From Limosilactobacillus gastricus DSM 16045 (GTDB lineage Bacteria > Bacillota > Bacilli > Lactobacillales > Lactobacillaceae): DNA of 64,000 nucleotides. The DNA lies in NCBI RefSeq assembly GCF_001434365.1, contig NZ_AZFN01000007.1, positions 20,747 to 84,746 on the forward strand. The letters are read 5' to 3'. Below the pieces are notes generated by a model. That model did not search any database. It worked only from the letters and a program-made list of their open reading frames with translations, and was not told the origin of the DNA. The position numbers and the translations under genes were made by a program. Shown in pieces: positions 8,501-17,501 of this stretch (positions within the stretch are counted from its first letter, which is position 1; each line of letters starts with the position of its first letter).

Positions 8501-9385
8501 CTGGTCTAATTGAGCCAGTTCGACCTCCGAAGAATCTTTTGTTTTCTTTGGATTGATCCCAAAGCTCTTTTTCTCCGTAGCCGCTACTAATAAATCCCAA
8601 TCATCAACTAATTCGCCATTAATAAAAAGCTGCTCCAGCTTACTCAAATCTTCCGCTAGTCTCTCCCGCAATTTATCATTTTCCGCAACTTGTGATAAGT
8701 TTTGCCACTGATTTAATAAATTAAATAATTGAGCTTGGGCTATCGGCTTAACGACCGCCTGATAAAAATGGGTATCAGTAATTGCTTGCTGATCATCCAA
8801 CTCATAATTATCAATGAGGTGAGTCAGCCACCCATTGGGATCGGGCTGGGCATTGGCCCCCTGATCCATTTTGCGGACCACTCCCGCCAAACCTTCTCCC
8901 TTCACTCCTTGGGCAAAATTATCAGCCACTCGCAGATAGGTCGCTTTTTGATCCCCAGTTAACCAATCATTAACGAGGTCATGCCAAACCTGATCCATTA
9001 ATAAGTTTTGTTCGCCATCCGTCACTAATCGATAATTTGGATCTAAATCAATGGTGTAATAGTAACGCTTAATTAATTGCTCACAAAAAGAATGAATCGT
9101 CGAAATATTGGCCACGGCAAGCCGACTAATCTGCTCTTTCATATGTTGATCTGGACTCGCCATGAGACGTTTACGGATCCGCTCCCGCATATTTTTAGCA
9201 GCTTCTTTCGTAAAAGTCACCATTAAAAGTTGATCAATATTTAAGCGATCTTTTTCTAACAGTTGAATTACCCGTTCGACTAAGACGGCCGTTTTCCCCG
9301 AACCAGCAGACGCTGAAACTAAAATATCATGGCCACGATGTTCAATCGCGGGTTGTTGTTCAGCGCTGGGCTTAAAACCACTCAT
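5546..9385 (-). CDS. addA: AddA/RexA helicase-nuclease subunit
   Basis: This is the UvrD-like 3'-5' helicase and nuclease subunit of the RecBCD-type complex that resects double-strand breaks for RecA. At 1279 residues it is full length. Visible are the Q motif and Walker A S-A-G-S-G-K-T (about 28-36), Walker B V-D-E-F-Q-D-T, S-I-Y-R-F-R, T-I-H-G-S-K-G-L-Q-F, and near the C-terminus the nuclease motif G-I-I-D-G-Y...F-D-Y-K-T-D. It overlaps the end of addB by 14 bp. A low-complexity patch of repeated D-D-F-P-E lies mid-protein, encoded by a 15-bp tandem repeat at 7305-7344. Confidence 0.97.
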   Translation of the reverse strand: MSGFKPSAEQQPAIEHRGHDILVSASAGSGKTAVLVERVIQLLEKDRLNIDQLLMVTFTKEAAKNMRERIRKRLMASPDQHMKEQISRLAVANISTIHSFCEQLIKRYYYTIDLDPNYRLVTDGEQNLLMDQVWHDLVNDWLTGDQKATYLRVADNFAQGVKGEGLAGVVRKMDQGANAQPDPNGWLTHLIDNYELDDQQAITDTHFYQAVVKPIAQAQLFNLLNQWQNLSQVAENDKLRERLAEDLSKLEQLFINGELVDDWDLLVAATEKKSFGINPKKTKDSSEVELAQLDQRNALKSQLDEIHKTYFNWSSQRYHALLPKAKTILEQLVNFSQQFRQRYQRAKQQRHLLDFSDLEHYAYAILTGRAVLTNELLATHQATATQIRRELQFQYQEIMVDEFQDTNRLQYDLLQQLHDPKRNHLFMVGDMKQSIYRFRQADPTLFLENYQRFRQANDPNEALDLSDNYRSMTNITEFTNVVFKQLMNQGVGEMDYDQTAELRAKAQWQLADGQVAPARPTEMLVYRTNHNPAIVGEDRLTGEVQMVATRIRQLLDNEKETIFDQDTQTMRRIKPNDIVILSRTKAANSQIVEQFGQLNIPVTVHGVENYFKATEIRIVMSLLRIIDNPYQDVPLVAVMRSPLIALPTAEAVIGFTEPEMAIIKLNHPDGAYYEAIQQFAHDFPEDDFPEDDFPGNHLRDGVDYYLVAQKVNRLLTLLNHLRACARQRSLAELIWEIYDQTSYLDYVGGMPGGPQRQANLHALYERASAYEQSSFKGLYQFIRFIEQMQRKDDDLGVAPADLANDSINVMTIHGSKGLQFPIVFLIDMNHQFRKDSEGVVIEPRTGIGMSLVENVHDQAPDLPPVEVKYELPQQTVIKEQLKRQNRAEEMRLLYVALTRAEQRLIITASVNDAPTNKLGNLKRDWNFWSQAVQSKNLVLNDALRLKANSMFDWLGLTLFRHPQFPAILDELDKPVFDEGSLQLGDVDFTFQLVDQALVRQWQANLPDVRKAGQTQLSLFGEDQPPLTKAQAQLMQQILRFEYPHQAATETTAYQAVSTIREAFRIQDPDDIAMGRLTIDADQVRGEGAYLKDTMAVPEFMQTNQAVTPTVLGTATHLLFERLDLSHGEVTLSQVTALRDQLVEQGLIPSPAVGNQLDLAAIVAFYQTDLGQRILAHPDQVQREVAFSMLLPGAKLFNNLTDQDGPILVHGIIDGYLVTDEGVELFDYKTDQITRTKLPQLRQRYHGQLALYASALASMLDCPLAKIKSDLYSVTCQSLV
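7298..7311. promoter_or_regulatory. Noc-site-like palindrome, one mismatch (in addA)
   Basis: ATTTCCTGGGAAAT differs at one base from the consensus and abuts the 15-bp tandem repeat. Confidence 0.35.
7305..7344. repeat. 15-bp tandem repeat inside addA
   Basis: The unit GGGAAATCATCTTCC occurs twice exactly (7305-7319, 7320-7334) with a partial third copy to about 7344. It encodes repeated D-D-F-P-E in AddA. The period is a multiple of three, so copy-number change would keep the frame. Confidence 0.85.
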
Positions 9386-12300
9386 GCTCCCCCTCCAATT
9401 CTGCTTGCATTTTTTTAATTAGATCATCTTCGTCAATGGCAATTTCCCGATACCGGTCTAACATCTGATCGAATTGATAGATGTCTAAATAATCCGAATA
9501 TTCCAATCCCGAATGCGCTCCGCGTCGAACCGGGAGTAAGGAAACATTCCCCGCTAAAATTTCACTGGCTGCTTGGTGAATCAACCATCGATTTCGTTTA
9601 ATTAACCAACCAAGTTGATCGGAACTGACTAAAGACGTTCCTGCCTTAGCTTGGAAATTATTTTGATCTGAGCGATTTAATCTCGGCTTAGACTTGCCAA
9701 GTTTATTGACATCGATCACCAACCCCTTGGGACTTTTATTAGTCAGTCCATCATCTAAAGGCATTAAAAAGGACTCTTGATTTAAGAGAATTCCTTTATA
9801 GGTATGGTTTTCTAAACTAACAGTTATTAAGTTCTTCTTTAAGTCTTTTTCTTTATATTGTGGATCGGATAAGTGAAGGTAAATAGCCCCCGCTACCCGA
9901 CCGTTTGGTAGATTTTGTTGCACCACATCTAAATAGGCGAGCATTTGTAAATCGGTACCAACATAGGCATCAATCAAATCGAACTTCCGTTCACTGGATT
10001 TGTAATCGACAATGACATAGTCCATCCCCTGATCAGTAACAACTTGATCAATCCGATCGATTCGACCACGTAAGGTTACTACTTTACCGTTTGATAATTG
10101 TTGTTGCAGGGGTTTTAAGACGACCTGATTATCATCACCTGGCCGAGTAACCCGCGGACCAAATGGTTGTTCCATTGCTACGGCGCGCGCGTCACTATGC
10201 TGAGCCTGCAAACTCAAGATCCGCGTCATCGTCCGTGCCACTTTTTCCATGCTATAAACTTGGTAAGCCGCTACCTGATCATTATTTGCCAATTCCATCA
10301 CACTGGTTTGTTTGACCTTAGCCGCTTGAATTGCCTGGTCAGTCAAGACCTTTAACAAAGCTTCATCATCGACGAGGTCAGCCAAGTCAACTGGTTGTTG
10401 TTTAACCAGACGCATAAACTGATCCATCACATCATGAAAAAAGGTTCCCGACTTATCAATCGAAATTTCCAATTCATCGCGCGGTTGCAAGCGTAAACCG
10501 TACTTTAAAAAGTATTCATATGGATTTTGATAAAAGGTCTGCAATTGGCTAACGGACCCCATTAATTGACCGCGCGGATCATCATCTAAGGGTTGCCCAT
10601 ATAATTTTACCGCTAACGAAGCTGGTAGATTAGTCGTCTGATTATGGTAGTCTAGACTGGCCATCAAGTACTGATAACGGCTCGGCATCACTTGATTAAG
10701 TTCTATCGCAAGGCTTTGCCAACCATCACTCAACCAGGTTTGATCATCGGCTTGGAGCCGTCGAGTCACTAATAGATAAGCCATTGACACATTCGGAGTA
10801 CTAATCACCGGTAAGATTTGTTCAAATTCGGCTTGAGGCTTGATTTGAGCGGGTTGAGTTCCTAGAACCATTTGGTGATCACTATCCCATTGCCCTAAAT
10901 GCTTGGCTAGACCAATCAAATACGGTGATAAAGTTAACTCACTTTCATCGCTACTTAGTTGGGCTGCCGTCATGATCAACCTTTTGGTCCCACTCAACAT
11001 CCCTAAATAATTAATAAAGGGTTCATGATTGCTTCTGGCGACATCACTTAAAGGCAGAAATTGATCCGCTTTTAAACCCTGTCGTAATAGGTCTAAATCT
11101 GGATCACTTAATAGTCCAGTAGTAGTTTTAATTTCTGGCATAACGTCATCCGTTGATCCCATCATAATCACAACTGACCGCTGGTTGGTTTGGGTCATTC
11201 CAGTTTCCGAAACCATCACTTGATCTAAAGTGGATGGAATCTGGGAATACTCAGCTGCTCCAAAGGCCGCTTCGATCATGGCAATAAATTCCTCGAGTAG
11301 CTCCTTTGGTTCATTGGTCAGCTCGCCCACCAAATCCACATACTCATCTAACAAATTGCAAAAGGTTTGCCAAACCTGCTGTGGTTGTTCCATCAAGGTT
11401 AAGTCTCCATCATCTAAAGCGGCTTGGGACCACTTTAAGAGCGCTTGATCCACCCCTTGATGAACCAAGAATTGATAAAGAACGGTTGCTAATTCACGCC
11501 CGGTCGTGATTTGATCCAACTGATCTAAAAAAGGCGCGATTTCCCGGGAAATATACTGGCGAACCTGGTTAATCGTATTCATCAGGTCAGCTGATTCGTT
11601 TGCGATGGGCTGCCAGGCTTTCCCTATCCAGGCCCTGCTACCTTGTCCATATTTTAAACACCAATTTTCAGTTTGGTAGACGGCCTCCATAAAGCTTGCA
11701 TGCTCAACGTCTTGGGGAGTCAATAATTCCGTTTTTAATAGTTGCATCACATCCGCCGTCTGGTAATAATTTTGTTTAATTTTAAAGAGTGCTTCGATCA
11801 TTGTCACCAGGGGTGAATTGGCCATGGACCGTTGATGATCAATAAATAAAGGAATTTGGTGCCGTTTAAAAATTGGCTCAATGATATTCTCATAACTCGC
11901 CAAATGTCGCGTTAAAATTAAAAAATCACGATAACGATATCCCTTGGTAGCAACCAGATGTCGAATTTTAGCCGCAATCTGATCCACCTCCGCCAAGCGA
12001 GTCGGGGTTACCAGAAAGGATACCTGCCCCTGAAAGTCAACTTTAGCTTCTGGAGTTTGGAACTGAGCTTGGGCTTCCATCCAGGCTTCGACCGCTAATA
12101 AATCACGCCCCACCCGTAATGGTAACTGGGAGGCCATGATTGGAGGTAACAGATCTACTTTGGTTTGTTGATCTACAAAAGTTATCAGTCGTTGGTATTG
12201 GGCGGCTGATTGATAATATAAGTTATGCTCGTCCGGTAACTCATGAGGAGCATAGGCTCGATCAGCTACCAAACTCATCATAGTGGAAGCCCCATTTTGA

Positions 12301-13028
12301 ATCATCGCTTCCACCATCGCTTGTTCTTTAGCGGAAAACTGCCCGGTGTACCGGTCTAAATAGAAATGATCATGACTGGTTTGGGGGTCATTAAGCTTTT
12401 GAACTAATAAATCTTCAATATCAACATTGCTCAACCGATCAGCACTTAAAGTTAAGTAACGTTCATAAATTTGACTGATGATCCTTAATTTTTCGAGCCA
12501 GATCGCTTGACTAGGGGACTGATGCTGACTTTGTAAAGCCTGGGCAACGACTGAATCAGGCTGATCAATTAAATCATCGGGAGTTAAATTGGCTGTTTGA
12601 AAGGCGATGATTTGTTCGGTTACGGTTTGGACGAAACCAGGACGGTCACTCTCACCTTGAAAAATCCCCAACTGTTGCGGGTTCGTTTGTTTTAACTGTT
12701 GAATGATTTGGGCTACTAACATTACTGGTCCCATTTTTGATAATCGGGGGCTCTGATAAGCCGGGTCATTCTTCAATAAATACCAAGCTAACCGGCTAAA
12801 AGATAGGATTTGGACGCGTGATTGGGCATACTGTTCCCGATAGCCTAACCGGCTTTGTAGAGTCGCTAAAATTCGCACTTCCGTTTCAAATTTAATGTGA
12901 TTGGGTACCAAGAAAAAGAACCGATCCTTGACTTGCTTAGGATCTTGCAAGCGTATAATTAAATCCTCGACCAAGGCTGCTTCATGTTGCCGTGAAGCTT
13001 TCCCAATGACAAATTGTAAAGTCCCCAT
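9372..13028 (-). CDS. addB: AddB/RexB nuclease subunit
   Basis: The 1218-residue second subunit of the AddAB (RexAB) helicase-nuclease is translated first in the operon. The start lies behind GAGGAG. The N-terminal nucleotide-binding region reads F-V-I-G-K-A-S-R-Q-H and lacks a proper Walker A lysine context. The C-terminal nuclease keeps V-D-Y-K-S-S (near residue 1006). The iron-sulphur cysteines known from B. subtilis AddB are absent from the C-terminal region (S-L-L-P-V-R-R-G-A). Both traits match the RexB form of streptococci and lactobacilli. Confidence 0.95.
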   Translation of the reverse strand: MGTLQFVIGKASRQHEAALVEDLIIRLQDPKQVKDRFFFLVPNHIKFETEVRILATLQSRLGYREQYAQSRVQILSFSRLAWYLLKNDPAYQSPRLSKMGPVMLVAQIIQQLKQTNPQQLGIFQGESDRPGFVQTVTEQIIAFQTANLTPDDLIDQPDSVVAQALQSQHQSPSQAIWLEKLRIISQIYERYLTLSADRLSNVDIEDLLVQKLNDPQTSHDHFYLDRYTGQFSAKEQAMVEAMIQNGASTMMSLVADRAYAPHELPDEHNLYYQSAAQYQRLITFVDQQTKVDLLPPIMASQLPLRVGRDLLAVEAWMEAQAQFQTPEAKVDFQGQVSFLVTPTRLAEVDQIAAKIRHLVATKGYRYRDFLILTRHLASYENIIEPIFKRHQIPLFIDHQRSMANSPLVTMIEALFKIKQNYYQTADVMQLLKTELLTPQDVEHASFMEAVYQTENWCLKYGQGSRAWIGKAWQPIANESADLMNTINQVRQYISREIAPFLDQLDQITTGRELATVLYQFLVHQGVDQALLKWSQAALDDGDLTLMEQPQQVWQTFCNLLDEYVDLVGELTNEPKELLEEFIAMIEAAFGAAEYSQIPSTLDQVMVSETGMTQTNQRSVVIMMGSTDDVMPEIKTTTGLLSDPDLDLLRQGLKADQFLPLSDVARSNHEPFINYLGMLSGTKRLIMTAAQLSSDESELTLSPYLIGLAKHLGQWDSDHQMVLGTQPAQIKPQAEFEQILPVISTPNVSMAYLLVTRRLQADDQTWLSDGWQSLAIELNQVMPSRYQYLMASLDYHNQTTNLPASLAVKLYGQPLDDDPRGQLMGSVSQLQTFYQNPYEYFLKYGLRLQPRDELEISIDKSGTFFHDVMDQFMRLVKQQPVDLADLVDDEALLKVLTDQAIQAAKVKQTSVMELANNDQVAAYQVYSMEKVARTMTRILSLQAQHSDARAVAMEQPFGPRVTRPGDDNQVVLKPLQQQLSNGKVVTLRGRIDRIDQVVTDQGMDYVIVDYKSSERKFDLIDAYVGTDLQMLAYLDVVQQNLPNGRVAGAIYLHLSDPQYKEKDLKKNLITVSLENHTYKGILLNQESFLMPLDDGLTNKSPKGLVIDVNKLGKSKPRLNRSDQNNFQAKAGTSLVSSDQLGWLIKRNRWLIHQAASEILAGNVSLLPVRRGAHSGLEYSDYLDIYQFDQMLDRYREIAIDEDDLIKKMQAELEGEHEWF
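11539..11552. promoter_or_regulatory. Perfect Noc-binding-site consensus (in addB)
   Basis: ATTTCCCGGGAAAT within addB, in I-S-R-E-I codons. Confidence 0.6.
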
Positions 13029-13087
13029 AAGTATCTCCTCAAGTTAATAGAATGATTAAATTATAGCATTAATCCAATAATTAACCA

Positions 13088-13116
13088 TTGACATCAATTT
13101 CTCAGCATGTTTTAAT
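13088..13116 (+). promoter_or_regulatory. Promoter of the Tyr-rich leader and transporter
   Basis: TTGACA (13088-13093), a 17-bp spacer and TTTAAT (13111-13116), about 37 bp before the leader start codon. Confidence 0.75.
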
Positions 13117-13152
13117 AAAAGCAATTATTCAACGAAAGGAAGGATTGTTCAG

Positions 13153-13215
13153 ATGTCTTGTTCATCATTAATCACAGTAGCTAACTATTATTACGGCTAT
13201 GCTTATTCAGCCTAA
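13153..13215 (+). CDS. Tyrosine-rich leader peptide (20 aa), putative attenuator
   Basis: ATG at 13153 with GAAAGGAAGG upstream opens a 20-codon frame ending in TAA at 13213-13215. Five of the 20 residues are tyrosine, clustered as N-Y-Y-Y-G-Y-A-Y near the C-terminus. A hairpin begins at the very next base and a terminator lies before the transporter gene. This is the architecture of ribosome-mediated attenuation sensing charged tRNA-Tyr. The role is inferred; the frame, ribosome binding site and codon run are direct observations. Confidence 0.8.
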   Translation: MSCSSLITVANYYYGYAYSA

Positions 13216-13390
13216 TGTCCGACCACTTGGTGCGGACAGAGACGTTCGCACTAAGCAAAGCTGTGATTTAATAATCCTTTGCTAGGTGTTGTAATCTAGC
13301 TAGGGGTGTTCAAGGATCTGGACCAACCATCCATTAAATAGATTCACCAACTAGATTGAGTTAACGTCTCAAGCTTGTTGGTGTTTTTTT
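13216..13390 (+). promoter_or_regulatory. Attenuator: hairpins, antiterminator and intrinsic terminator before the NhaC-family gene
   Basis: TGTCCG (13216-13221) pairs with CGGACA (13233-13238) immediately after the leader stop. AGCAAAG (13254-13260) pairs with CTTTGCT (13277-13283). The terminator uses CACCAAC (13345-13351) with GTTGGTG (13377-13383), extended inward by TTGAG/CTCAA, then seven T. An alternative pairing, AATCTAG (13293-13299) with CTAGATT (13351-13357) plus GGTG (13305-13308) with CACC (13345-13348), would break the terminator and so acts as an antiterminator. GCTAG (13281-13285) with CTAGC (13296-13300) would block it in turn. Pairings were found by eye. Confidence 0.75.
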
Positions 13391-13415
13391 ATGTAGTATG
13401 AAAGAAGGAAAATCA

Positions 13416-14807
13416 ATGAAACACGCACACGCCACTAATCGGCCAGAACCTAAATTTGGTTTTGGCGAAAGCATCATGATCTTAATCGCTATTTTAATCA
13501 TCTTAGGATCATTAATTATTGTTAAGCAACAAGAACCGCAGGCCCCACTCTTTATCGCTTTTACCCTTTTAGCAGTTTACGCCCGCCTTCGTGGTTTTAA
13601 ATGGTCGACCATCATGGATGGGATGCGTACCGGGCTCAAGGACGGGGTTGACCCCCTCGTTATTTTCTTATCTATTGGAGTATTAATTGCAACTTGGATC
13701 TTTTCGGGAACCATTCCAACTATTATGTACTTTGGTTTTAAGATTATCTCCGTACAATTTTTTTTGCCGACGGTCTTTATCGTCTGTACCCTTGTGGGGG
13801 TCGCTTGCGGGAGCTCATTTACCACCGTTTCGACCATGGGGATTGCCTTTGTTGGGATTGGGGCTACCCTAAAAATCAATCCTGGTTTAACGGCGGGGGT
13901 GATCGTTTCAGGAGCCTTTTGTGGATCTAATATTTCTCCCCTATCCGGAACCACTAATCTAGCCGCTTCGGTTGGTGAAATCAATATTTACAAGCATATT
14001 AAAGCCCTAATGATTACTGATATTCCAGCTTGGGCCATTTGTGTCGTCATTTACACCCTGCTCGGCTTAAATTCTAAACAGGTTAGTTTAAGCGCCGTTC
14101 ACCAAATGATGCATGGTCTTAGTGATGGCTTTTGGATTTCTGGATGGGCCCTGCTGCCGGTCGTTCTCCTAATTGTCTTAGCGATCTTACAAGTCCCAGC
14201 AATCCCATCTTTAGGTCTTGGATCAATTTTTGCTGCCCTATTAGGCTGGATTCACCAACCTTCAACTAGCATTACAACGATTACCAAAACCATTATGGAT
14301 GGTTACGTTGCTCATAGTGGCGATAAAACCATTGATACCTTACTTTCAAAAGGTGGTATCTCTAGCATGCTGACTTCTTTAGCTTTGATTGTTTTTGCCC
14401 TCTCCTTAGGTGGTTTACTAATCAAACTAAATATTATTGGGGCGATCATTAATCATTTATCAGGAATCGTCAAAACGGCTGGACGGGTTACCCTCGCTAC
14501 AGCCATTACCTGTATTGGGGTTAACTTAATGATTGGTGAACATTACCTCGCCATTATCTTACCGGGGCAATCCTTTATCCACGCTTCTGATAACTTAGGG
14601 ATTCCTCGCGAGCTCTTCACGCGTATTTTAAATGACGCTGGGGCCGCTGTTAACGCTATTGTTCCTTGGAGTGTCTCCGGAGTTTTCATTGCCGGAGCCT
14701 TGCAAATCAATCCTTTGCAATTTATTCCTTGGGCTTTCTTCCCCTTCATTGTCACGATCTTATGCTTGATTACGGGAATGTTTGTAAAGCCAAACTCGGA
14801 AAAATAA
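13416..14807 (+). CDS. NhaC-family secondary transporter, predicted tyrosine-linked
   Basis: The 463-residue polytopic membrane protein is of the NhaC Na+/H+ antiporter superfamily. It has about 11-12 hydrophobic segments and the C-G-S-S-F-T-T-V-S-T-M-G and S-G-A-F-C-G-S-N-I-S-P-L-S-G-T-T-N-L-A-A motifs. The ATG at 13416 is chosen because GAAAGAAGG precedes it; the ATG at 13398 has no ribosome binding site and abuts the terminator. Family members under lysine and S-adenosylmethionine riboswitches were predicted as amino-acid transporters (LysW, MetT). The Tyr-rich leader argues for tyrosine uptake here. Plain Na+/H+ antiport remains possible. Confidence 0.82.
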   Translation: MKHAHATNRPEPKFGFGESIMILIAILIILGSLIIVKQQEPQAPLFIAFTLLAVYARLRGFKWSTIMDGMRTGLKDGVDPLVIFLSIGVLIATWIFSGTIPTIMYFGFKIISVQFFLPTVFIVCTLVGVACGSSFTTVSTMGIAFVGIGATLKINPGLTAGVIVSGAFCGSNISPLSGTTNLAASVGEINIYKHIKALMITDIPAWAICVVIYTLLGLNSKQVSLSAVHQMMHGLSDGFWISGWALLPVVLLIVLAILQVPAIPSLGLGSIFAALLGWIHQPSTSITTITKTIMDGYVAHSGDKTIDTLLSKGGISSMLTSLALIVFALSLGGLLIKLNIIGAIINHLSGIVKTAGRVTLATAITCIGVNLMIGEHYLAIILPGQSFIHASDNLGIPRELFTRILNDAGAAVNAIVPWSVSGVFIAGALQINPLQFIPWAFFPFIVTILCLITGMFVKPNSEK

Positions 14808-14828
14808 TTTTAGATACTAGACTACAAA

Positions 14829-14880
14829 ACACCTCAGCACTAACCAGGACCTATAGTGCCCTCTTAAGTACTGAGGTGTC
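14829..14880. terminator. Bidirectional terminator between convergent genes
   Basis: ACACCTCAGCACT (14829-14841) pairs with AGTACTGAGGTGT (14867-14879), one mismatch in 13. It serves the transporter gene on the plus strand and clpL on the minus strand. Confidence 0.75.
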
Positions 14881-14897
14881 TTTATACAAGTTTAAAC

Positions 14898-16988
14898 TTA
14901 CTTTTCACTATCGGACCGTTCGCTAATCACGATCGTCCCATCACTAACATCCGCTAACAGATGCTTTGCTTCCAGATGATCTAAGTAGAAGTCTGTGACC
15001 TTATCACGAATTTGTTGTTCGATCACCCGCCGTAATGGTCGAGCTCCCATCGTTTCATCATAACCTTCTTCAATCATCAGGTCCTTAGCAGCATCCGTGA
15101 CTTCCACGTCCATGCCCTTCTTAGCTAAGGTTTGGTTGACCCCATCCAGCATCAAGTTAACGATTGCTTTTAAGTCATCCTTACTCAAAGCTTTAAATTC
15201 GACGATTGCATTGAACCGGTTTAAGAATTCTGGCCGGAAGTATGGCGTTAAGCGCTTGATCAAAGTTGGTTGGTCCTCCGTTAATTGTACGTCATTGGAG
15301 AAGCCAGCGTTAGAAGTGGCAATCACAATCGTGTTCTTAAAGTCAATCGTGTTTCCTTGGCCATCCGTCAACCGCCCATCATCGAGCACTTGCAACAAGA
15401 GCGTGATTACTTGTGGATCAGCCTTTTCAATTTCATCAAACAAGACAATTGAGTAGGGGTGACGACGAACTTTTTCCGTTAAGGTATTTGAGTTATCGTC
15501 ATAGCCCACATATCCAGCCGTCGTCCCAATCAATTTGGAAACCGCTGTCCGATCAGAGTATTCCGACATATCCAACCGAATAATGTCATCCGTGCTCCCA
15601 AACATATCTAGGGCTAATTGCTTGGCTAATTCCGTCTTACCAACCCCGGTTGGCCCGACGAACAAGAAGCTCCCAATTGGTCGGTTTCCTTCATCAAAAC
15701 CAGCCCGGTTCCGCCGAATCGCCCGTGCTACCGCATTGACAGCTTCATCTTGACCAATTACCTTTCCGGCTAACCGGTCATTTAAGCCTTTCAAACGTTC
15801 GATGTCACTGGCACCCATCTTTGATACAGGAATCCCCGTCATCCGTTCAACCGCCGCAGCCACATCATTTGGGGTGGCAACGGCTCGTTCAGCCGTTGAA
15901 TGATCGTCTAATTGTTGCTTTAAGCTTTCGATCTTTTCCTTAGCTTCTTGGGCTGTTTGATAATCTTCTTTGTCGGCTGCCTTTTGTTGCTGGTCTTCTA
16001 ATTGCTTAATTTCTGCTTCAATCGCATTAGCATCCTTCACTGGATGTTGAGCAGCCAGGTGCGTTGCCGTCATATCAATCAGATCAATTGCCTTATCTGG
16101 TAATTGCCGTTGTGGCATGTATTGAACTGAATAATCAATGGCCGCCTTTAAAACTTCATCCGGCAATTCCACATTGTGGTGCTTTTCGTATAAATCCCGA
16201 ATTCCTTGGAGAATTTTAAGGGTATCTTCCTTACTTGGCGCATTTACCGTTACTTGGTTGAACCGCCGAGAAAGGGCTGCATCCTTCATGATTGTGTTCC
16301 GGTATTCATCTTGAGTTGTGGCCCCAATAATGGTAATTTCACCCCGTGATAAAGCCGGCTTTAAGATATCAGCCATCCCTTTAGAACCACTTGCGTCCCC
16401 GGCATTACCAGCACCAATGATTTGATGAATTTCATCAAAGAAGAGAATTACATTCCCCGCTTGTTTTACTTCATCAACTAGCTTTTGCATATTCTCTTCA
16501 AAGCTACCACGATATTGCGTTCCGGCTTCCAAGCTGGAAACATCAATACTAATAATTTCTTTGTTCTTAATGGCCGCAGGGACATCCCCATTCACAATCG
16601 CTTGGGCTAAGCCTTCGACCACCGCGGTCTTACCAACCCCGGCATCCCCGACTAGAACCGGATTGTTCTTGGTCCGCCGCGCTAAAATTTCCGCCGTTTC
16701 TTGAATTTCTTGATTCCGCCCGATCACTGGATCTAACTTCCCGTCCCGAGCTTCCTGCGTTAAGTTGCGTCCTAATTTACTTAAAAGCCCATCTGATTTA
16801 ATTTGACCAGCTTGAGCTTGCTTAGTTGGGGTTGGGTTACCTGGTAACTGCCCCGTTTGCCGATATTGGGCAAATTCTTCTGGGGTTACCTCCCGACCGT
16901 TAATTAAGTACCGCCGGTTTTCAGTATTATAACCGTTCATGTTCCCCATCAATTGGTTAAATAAGTCATCCATATCACTGTTAAACAT
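14898..16988 (-). CDS. clpL: Clp ATPase ClpL
   Basis: ClpL is an HSP100 disaggregase/chaperone of Gram-positive bacteria linked to heat and acid tolerance. The 696-residue protein has a short Asn/Met-rich N-terminus followed by [17 protein letters not shown], diagnostic of ClpL. Two AAA+ modules follow, with Walker A G-D-A-G-V-G-K-T near residue 117 and G-P-T-G-V-G-K-T near 447, separated by a charged coiled-coil middle region (about 340-370). It lacks the zinc finger of ClpE and the N-domain of ClpC. AAAGGGGGA precedes the start. No convincing CtsR operator is visible upstream. Confidence 0.93.
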   Translation of the reverse strand: MFNSDMDDLFNQLMGNMNGYNTENRRYLINGREVTPEEFAQYRQTGQLPGNPTPTKQAQAGQIKSDGLLSKLGRNLTQEARDGKLDPVIGRNQEIQETAEILARRTKNNPVLVGDAGVGKTAVVEGLAQAIVNGDVPAAIKNKEIISIDVSSLEAGTQYRGSFEENMQKLVDEVKQAGNVILFFDEIHQIIGAGNAGDASGSKGMADILKPALSRGEITIIGATTQDEYRNTIMKDAALSRRFNQVTVNAPSKEDTLKILQGIRDLYEKHHNVELPDEVLKAAIDYSVQYMPQRQLPDKAIDLIDMTATHLAAQHPVKDANAIEAEIKQLEDQQQKAADKEDYQTAQEAKEKIESLKQQLDDHSTAERAVATPNDVAAAVERMTGIPVSKMGASDIERLKGLNDRLAGKVIGQDEAVNAVARAIRRNRAGFDEGNRPIGSFLFVGPTGVGKTELAKQLALDMFGSTDDIIRLDMSEYSDRTAVSKLIGTTAGYVGYDDNSNTLTEKVRRHPYSIVLFDEIEKADPQVITLLLQVLDDGRLTDGQGNTIDFKNTIVIATSNAGFSNDVQLTEDQPTLIKRLTPYFRPEFLNRFNAIVEFKALSKDDLKAIVNLMLDGVNQTLAKKGMDVEVTDAAKDLMIEEGYDETMGARPLRRVIEQQIRDKVTDFYLDHLEAKHLLADVSDGTIVISERSDSEK

Positions 16989-17068
16989 AAGCCAGTCCCC
17001 CTTTAATAGTATTTATTTTTGTGTTTACTAAAAGGCCCAATGCATAAAATTTACACCCGACCCTTCGA

Positions 17069-17308
17069 CTACACATGTTTATCATCATCTATTAAGTAAC
17101 TATCTTCCAATTCCTGCAAAATCTGCCACATTTGCTTGTGCATGGTCTGCGCTAACGCATCCAAATCTCGCAAATTAATCGAGGTTGCATTCGTCTGTTG
17201 CTTATTAAACGATTTATGTAAAGTGGTGTAGCCATAACCAGATTCCTTAGCGACCCGATAAATGGTCAAGCCATTATGATCGAGATACGCTTTGATATCT
17301 ATTCTCAT
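17069..17308 (-). CDS. Small XRE-like helix-turn-helix protein
   Basis: The 79-residue protein contains a compact helix-turn-helix (I-Y-R-V-A-K-E-S-G-Y-G-Y-T-T-L-H-K-S-F, about residues 17-35) of the Cro/XRE type, then a short helical tail. It is transcribed divergently from the trp leader. Two 20-bp operator-like palindromes lie in its promoter region, suggesting autoregulation. GAAAGGAAG-like sequence (AAAGGAAG) precedes the start. No specific family or target is recognised. Confidence 0.7.
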   Translation of the reverse strand: MRIDIKAYLDHNGLTIYRVAKESGYGYTTLHKSFNKQQTNATSINLRDLDALAQTMHKQMWQILQELEDSYLIDDDKHV

Positions 17309-17336
17309 CGCTGATCACTTCCTTTACGATTCTTAG

Positions 17337-17388
17337 TATACCACATTTGTGATATAACACAATAGTAAAATACCAAAAATTTGATATA
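17337..17388. promoter_or_regulatory. Pair of related palindromes upstream of the XRE-like gene
   Basis: Two 20-bp imperfect palindromes, at 17337-17356 and 17369-17388, share the form ATACCA-N8-TGATAT and match at 15 of 20 positions. Their starts are 32 bp apart, about three helical turns. The first overlaps a minus-strand -10 (TATACT). Likely operator sites; function inferred. Confidence 0.55.
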
Positions 17389-17440
17389 TTTTTTCTACTC
17401 GTTTTGATGAGAATTTTCTTAATTTATTTTAATTTTTATC

Positions 17441-17470
17441 TTGACAAGCTCTTCCCCTATTCGGTACACT
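17441..17470 (+). promoter_or_regulatory. Promoter of the Trp leader and trpXYZ
   Basis: TTGACA (17441-17446) with an 18-bp spacer to TACACT (17465-17470). The -10 is weak. Confidence 0.55.
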
Positions 17471-17501
17471 TACATCATCAAAAACGAAAGGAAGATTAAC
17501 C

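Noticed and set aside
13310..13330. TGGACCAACC in the NhaC leader resembles part of a T-box core
   Set aside because: The full core (AGGGTGGNACCNCG form) and a following T-box-type terminator arrangement are missing, and the region is better explained by a leader peptide with attenuator hairpins.
17000..17068. Possible CtsR operator upstream of clpL (AGTCGAAGGGTCGGG on the minus strand)
   Set aside because: The two heptads are degenerate and their spacing (8 rather than 10 bases between GTC units) does not fit the CtsR direct repeat.
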